Shown here: positions 38,401 through 46,065 of the stretch, in pieces
How positions within the stretch are numbered: the first letter of the stretch is position 1
How the letters are laid out: each line of letters starts with the position of its first letter
Source: Silurus meridionalis
Taxonomy: Eukaryota; Chordata; Actinopteri; Siluriformes; Siluridae
Assembly (NCBI RefSeq): GCF_014805685.1
Contig: NC_060896.1
Coordinates: forward strand, 14,202,389-14,266,388
Direction: 5' to 3'
DNA: 64,000 nucleotides
Program-made: the position numbers and the translations under genes
The notes under the pieces: model-generated
Told to the model about the DNA's origin: nothing
Seen by the model: only the letters and a program-made list of their open reading frames with translations
Database searches by the model: none

Positions 38401-41400
38401 AGTAACTGTTTTTGTGTTATGTGTCTAGGTGGTAGAGACCGATACAGAGCCTGCCCATTGTGTGGAAGAAAACTCATATAGGGAGCTAGAACTGAGAATT
38501 AGTGCCACCTGTGATTATGCCAAGTTTAAGTGTGATGCTAACCCGATCCATTTTAAAGACACCATGCTATTTCAAACCAGAGTCTTCCAGTACGTACAAC
38601 TGAATATTGTTCAATACTATACTTAAATAACAGTTAATAAAAGCTTCAAATAATGTATAATTTCTATTGTATAATGTTTTGAGGTATTTCATTAATGCAT
38701 AAATGTAATTGATTGATTATAATACGTGTCTTTTTTGCTGCCTCCAGAATGCAGATGGACAACAAAGGCACTGTGGAGCTTGAGTACTCCTGGCAGGTTA
38801 TAATGGAGAACTTGAAGAAGACATTGTGCTTAAATCATGGAGGTAATTCTTTAGCCTGCATTTACCAATAGCATAGAAATCAATATATGTGAGACACAAA
38901 CTCTAACATCAGCGTATTTTTTGTTAGATATTTGCTTACTAGCTATAGAAATGTGCTAGCTTTGAAAAAAATGTAATTTGTTTAATGACTCATATTATAG
39001 TAATTGAGTAATTATCTTGTTTCATTAAATGTGTACAGACTCCACCACAACTTCTGCCAAGAAGAATCAGATAGATCTGAGGCCAGCCAGCAATTTGAGG
39101 AGTTTGTCCACTCTGCTGTTAGGAGATCCAGAGCTTCCTCCTTTCACTGTGGAGCCCAGTATAGGGACTATTCCGTCTGGAACCTGCCAGATATTTCATA
39201 TCCGCTTCACCCCTCTAGAAGTAGCTCACTTTGAGGCCAGGCTAGTCTGCAGGTATGTAAAATCAAACACAACTGCTTGTTTTTATTAATGAAATGTATC
39301 TTTGTATTGAAATATTGTCTCATTATATGTGGATTCATCACAATTAAATTATCAACTCTTTTATCTTTAAGTCCAAAATGAAGCTTTATTCATGTATAAT
39401 TACAATGGATTTCAGTTATCTTAACCAAACCTAACTAAAGTTTTTTAACTGGATTTACCAAAATCTGCACATGCAGTGTGTGTTCCTATGAATTGCTCAT
39501 AAAACTCCTTTAAGTTGTTTCTCATTAATGCAATCTGCATTGACTTGTTTTCAGCATTCCCAATCTAAAGGACAAGCAAGGTCCTGAGATAGTAATGACT
39601 GGACACAGTATGATGCCGTACTGCCATTTCCAGCTGGAAGAATCAGGATACCTTATTGATAACAGACGAAACTTTGGGGTGCCTGGCTCCCAGGGGTCCA
39701 CACTGCAGGGTACCTTGGATCCCAACACCAAAGTTATAGAATTCACATCTACAGGGGTTGGCACATCCATTTGCAGGTGATAAATCTGTTACATATATAT
39801 CTTTTGATCATTACTTACATTTTGTTATTAAGTAATTGTGTTGATAATTTGCATCCTTTATTGATTCTCTAGGACCTTCAGTGTTGTAAATCCCACTGAT
39901 AAACCATACACATTTTTGTGGAGATGTGAAGACTCTGAGGTTAAACCCTTCACTTGCCTCACACCAAAGGATTTAATTCAGCCTGGCAAGAAAGTAGAGG
40001 TATAATAGTTTAAATAAATGCATATTATATTTAGCAAAAAATACTCCTTTAAACTTAAAACTGAAGAAATCTACAGCATTTACAGAAAATATAGGGTTAA
40101 TTTGAATTTGATGGGTGCAACACATCTCAAAAAAGTTGGGACGGGAAAACAAAAGGCATTAAAAGTAAGTGTTATGAAAAAGAAACGTCAACTGGTTCCT
40201 CTCAAGGTTTCTTCCTATCGAAATTTTTGGGAGTTTTTCCTTGCCACAGTCGCCACCGGCTTGCTCATCAGGGACAAAATTACTTAAAAAGAACATATTC
40301 ACTTTTAATCACCACATTATCTGTGTAAAGCTGCTTTGAGACAATGTTCATTGTTAAAAGCGCTATACAAATATAAATGATTTGAATTGAATTGAACCAT
40401 GGCCAAGTGTTCTGGACTAATGAGAAGAGAGAGAGAGTTTTTTTATATTTTACACAGAATCCCAACTTTTTTGGAATTGTGTAGTACATCATGTCAGGAA
40501 ATGCATATACTAGCCTGAATTTAATTGTTTAATTAACCTAAAAAAATCTACTTCCTCAGGTCTCATTTAAATACCATGCCCAAGAGCTAGATTTGGTGGA
40601 ATCGTCTTGGACCTTCTTAATCCCAGAGCACAATTTCTTTATGCCCTTCCTGCTTGTAGGCAAAGCAAAAGATCCAGTGGTTTATATTGATCATGCTCAT
40701 CTTAATTTTGGCTGTATACTAATTGGTAAGAGTTTACTTACATTAACAACATTATAATGTTTTGTAGAATTGAAAACAGGAGCAATAGGAATAACAGGCA
40801 GTTTTATGTTAGAAATGTAATATAAGAGTACACATGCATGACCATTCATTAATATATATGTATTAAATGTATATATCATATTACAAGTAGTGCTTTTGTA
40901 ATGCATGTCTCCAACCTGCTCCAAAACTACCCCAAACTATTAAGCTTCCATCTCTGTGTTTTACTGTGAGTGTGAGGCAGTTTGGTAACATTATCTATAC
41001 TGTTCCCTGTCTAACATAAGTTCTTCTGTTAGAGCTAAAAATGCCAAATTTGGACTCATCTGTTTACAGAAATTTCCAACTTCCAATATGTGTTTTTGCT
41101 GTTTATCTAGTTTATTGCATATAAAAAAAGAAGCACCTGTGTCTCACAAAAAGCTAGTTGTTCCCAAACTTTTGCCAGTCACTGGATATGTTCCTCAATA
41201 ACACTGTGGTTATAGTAGAATTATAAAAATAATTAGAATACATTATCCTATTAAATAGTATGTGTTCACACATCTAGGTTGTGAGGCCCATAAAACTGTG
41301 TATGTGGTAAATGGAGAAGATCAGCCTTTTCACTTTGCCATTGAGGAGGTCTCTCGGCACTCAGAGTCCTTCAGAGGCAGCCTGAAACTAAAGCCCATGC

Positions 41401-44400
41401 AAGGGACAATACCTCCCAAAGACAAGTAAGGAACTCTTTGCATCATATTTGTTTAAAAGGAACCACAGTCCAATAATGGAAACCATGAACAATGCTATGA
41501 GGAGAAATAATGACTAATTATGTACATGTTGTTTGTTTCTCAGGTTCCCATTGGCAATATCCTTCACACCTACACATGAGGGTGTGGTGACGTTTAACAT
41601 ACGCATGTTAATTAGAGGAAAATCTCAGCCACTGACCATAAACATCAAAGCAGATGGATACAACATTAATGTATGTGTCCAATATGAAAGTCCAGAAGGG
41701 ACAATGGCTGAACTCTCTGCTGCTGATAGTCATCTTGTAGACTTCAAACAGGTGAGCTATGGTGTATAATTATAAGCTATAGAATCGGCATATTTATCTG
41801 AAAGAGCTTTGCAAGCCAGCTTGAAATAGGCTCTGGGAGATTTTGTACATTTTAGTAGGTAGTGCATTTAATTTAATTGTAACGTTTTTTAGATCTATTC
41901 TTCTATTAGTATGTTGTATATTGCAGTAAATCCCTTAAACCTAGATTGTTTGAGGAAGCAGTTAATATTAAATGTGTATCTTTTTTGGACAGGTGGAGCT
42001 GGGTGGTAAGTCCACATGTGCCTTTGTGGTGTCCAACCCAGGGAGGTTCAATGCTGATGTACAGTATGAGATAACAGGCCCCGAAGAGCTGCATTGCCAT
42101 CTGCAGGTGGAGCCCACTGCAGCAGTGGTGCCAGTGGGAAACCAAAGTCGCTGCATTCTTAAATTCTCCCCTCTGCAGAAGTGTGAACTTAAAGATATAA
42201 GCTTCTTAATCAAGGCAAGGTTTTTTTTTTTCATTGTCTTTTATTCTTTAACATCTTTTTATTTGTTATATTTTATATATTGATTATTGATGTTTGATTT
42301 CTGATACTCTTTAGGTAAAGGACGGCCAAGTTTTCCAATGCACCCTAGTGGGATCTACCACCAGCTTGGACCTGGAGTTTTCTTTCCTCAAGTACAACTT
42401 TGGAAAGACCTTCATTTACTCTGCTGGCATGGTGCCTGCCACTTGCACACTGCTCATCAGCAACAAAGAAGAAAGAGGAATCAGGTAATTGGTGCAGATC
42501 ATAATGCATAACCTATAACCATAATTTTTTATAGTTGTTAATATTTTTAATCATGTATCCCTCTGTGTTTATTATAGGGTCAACTGTTTATTCTCCAACA
42601 CCCCTTTTCTGGAAGTGAGCTTTTTAGGTGATATTCTGCTCCCTAATAGTACCATGGAGGTGCCTATCACGTTCTACCCCCGAGAAGCAATTCGATACCA
42701 TGAAAAGGTGGTCTTTGAGATAAACCAGTGTTCCAGGCATGTAGTGGAGCTCATGGGGCAAGGAACTGAGATGAAGGTGAGAAAGAGGAAATTTATGATG
42801 CACTGTCAATGGTCTACATGTTATCACACATTTTTTTATTTATTGTTTAGATTTTTTAGATAGTATTCTTATCAGGCTCTGGTTTTCCTAGATCGATGTA
42901 GAAGACCCAAAATTAAAGACTGTGAAGCTTGGAGCTCTGCAAGTGGGCCAGAGAAGCAAGAAGCTCATCCCCTTAATTAACAACAGTTCATCTCCCTTGA
43001 CATTTTCTCTCCTCTTTACACCATTTATTCAGGCACTAGTCAAATCAAAGGTAGGACACACACTTGTAAAATAATAATAATAACAATATGACTCACAAAA
43101 TATTTGAAGTCACTTTTAATGAATGTTTTAATGTAAAAACGCAACTAAAGATTAAATAAAAAATTCTATATACAATGTATACAACAGTTCAAGCATGCTT
43201 CACACAAATATGTGATGCTATTCCATTGTTTATCTTTTTCAGGTCCTCTCCGTGAATCCAAGTAGGGAGGTGACATTGAAGGGTGAAGGTGGAAAATGTG
43301 TTGTGGAGGTACTCTTCAGCCCACAGCAACGCATAGCCCCTTTCAGCGAGGAGGTGCAACTGAACTGTTTGGGAAGCATGCGCCCCTTACTGGTGCTGAA
43401 AGGTTGCTGTCAGGGTGTAGAGGTCACACTGGACCAGAACTACTTGTCCTTTGGCGCTGTGGCCCAGCATTGCCAATCCAAACGGAATATTATTCTGCAA
43501 AATACAGGAGACATTGGGGCTAGGTGCATATATGCATAAATATATTCATATCCAGCAGCTTGTGCATGGAATGCTCTTGAGCAGGGTTTTCAGACTCCAA
43601 TCCTGAAGGGTGGTTGATTTAACATTTCTTTTCTGGATGGTATTCGGTAATAGACCTTTTCTGAAAGTTACAGATTCTACTCATGAGGCATTTGTTGGAA
43701 GTAGACAAAACATGGCAACATTTCTTAATGGTAAAGAAGTTGAAGAAGAAATAACAGTATTGGAATCTGAAACTCCCACCATAGAAAAGAGCTACTCTTC
43801 ATTCACGGCTCTTTTTGGTGCCCATGATCACATAATGAATAACAGTTTGTTTTACCATGATATGATTATATTCACCAAAGTTCTGTCATTTGCTTCATTA
43901 TCTACATGCTAGTATATCAATTCCAATTTCCTATTCTAATTTGGTTTTTTCTTGTGTAACTTATTTTATGTGGTGTTGTGATTTAAATGATTATTTTGTT
44001 CTAATTAGTATGCTTTTGCGAAATCAGGAATTGGATTCTTAATTTGCACAACCTTTTTTAACACCTTGTGTATATTTTTGTATCAGGTTTAAGTGGGATG
44101 CAAAGGCTTTTGCTCCAGACTTCAGTATCTGTCCTGCTGAAGGTTATATCTGCCCAGGAATGGAGGTGCCTTTGCTGGTGACCTTTGCACCTAAGGAGGT
44201 CAAGCAGGACCTGTGTTATGATAACCTGTTATGCTCTATAGAGGAAGGCAAGCCTATAACCCTTACTCTTGTGGGCTCCTGCATTGTTCTCCCAGTTTCC
44301 CATCAGGTAAAACATGGTCTTTGTGTGATTATCAAAGAAATTAATTGTCTTGTATATGTGACCTATGTGCTTATACTGTCTATTTCTCCATTTTCAGGTG

Positions 44401-46006
44401 CTGAATTTTATGTGTCAAGTTCGTAGTCAGTGCACTCAGTCAGTAAAACTGTCTAATAATTCGAACCAGCGCTGGCACCTGAAGCCCGTGATTGAGGGTG
44501 AATATTGGAGCGCTTTACTCTCCCTTGTCATTGAGCCTTACCAACAAAATAAAGTCTATGAGATCACCTATAAACCCATGACCATGACCACAGAAGGCAA
44601 AAAGCACCAGGTAAATCGGTTTCCACCAGAAACAATGTTCATTGTTAAAAGCGCTATACAAATAAAAATGAAAAATTAATTAAAGTTTAGCTTGAGTACT
44701 CAGATGTACGCAACTATTTAATTTAAATTAATGTTTATTTATTTATTTTATTTATTTATATGAATATGAAGTCTAATACTGAAATAGAATTACGTGTTTT
44801 AACGTCAGTTGTCTTTGAATTTTTGTTTAAATGTGCTTCACATTTGTGAATTTGTGCAATTAGAAAAATTATTACCCTTCAATTTTTACTTGTATAGATT
44901 AAAGCATGCATTAAAACCCCCTCCAAAATAAAGCACATCTGCCTTTAAAGACCTTTATTTTTAAGGAGCTGAATGCAAAATTCTGTTTTTATGTTTGTCT
45001 AGGGCTCCGTGTTTTTCTCTTTCCCTGATGGCTCGGGCACACTGTACACCCTACAGGGCACTGCAGAGCCACCTAAAGCTGTGAGCACAATCAACCGTGA
45101 AGTACCTTCCAAAACATCCTACACAGAAATTGTACCTGTTCATAACTGGTTGTCCAAACCTCAGAGGTATTGTATTTAAATATAGTACCAATAATAACCC
45201 AGCTTTAACAGGATCTTCTTATAGAGTTGTTTATTGTATGCTGTGCTCTTGCTGTACAGATTCCGTGCTATAGTGGAGGTGATTAAACCAGAACGTCCTG
45301 ACATCACAGTTTCACTGAAGGGGCTTGATTATGTGGATGTGCCAGCTTTGAGTAAATGGGACTACAAAATCTCCTTTTACAGCTACAAGGAGTGTCACTA
45401 TAATGCCAAAGTAATTTTTTCTACTAATTCTACTTAATTCTTATGAATATGCAAATCAATAAGATTTCTATGGTAATTCTTGGCAATATACAGTAATAGT
45501 TTAGGTTAACTGTTTACTTACTGTTTTGTTGTTCACTTGTCAAACATTATTAGGCTTGTTCGAAATTATATACCTATACACACCTCTTCATTTCACAGCT
45601 GACCTTTAAAAATGAAGCCACTGGGGAATATCAGTTCTACTACCTCAACTTCAAGGCCACACCTTCAGGAGTGATAAGCACAATTGAGATGGTGGCAGTG
45701 ACTAGGCAGACGACGTCAAGCTTTGTGAACTTGGAAAATCCGTTACCCACGAACCTGTTGTTCACAACTGAGTGTCGCAGTACTGAGATCAATGTGCAAC
45801 CTCAGTTCTCAGTGCCTGCACTCTCTATGGTACACTTGTCTTCCTCCAAATTTTTCAAGTGATTGTCTCCTCACTTACAATATTAGACCACTGAGTGAGG
45901 GCCTATAGAATTCCTTTGTTACCACTTTGTTGTGAAGGTTTCAAAAGACTATTTTTAAAATAATATTGTTAATGCTTTCTCTCTCTTTTTGCCTCTCTCT
46001 TGCTCT

Positions 46007-46065
<59 letters not shown>

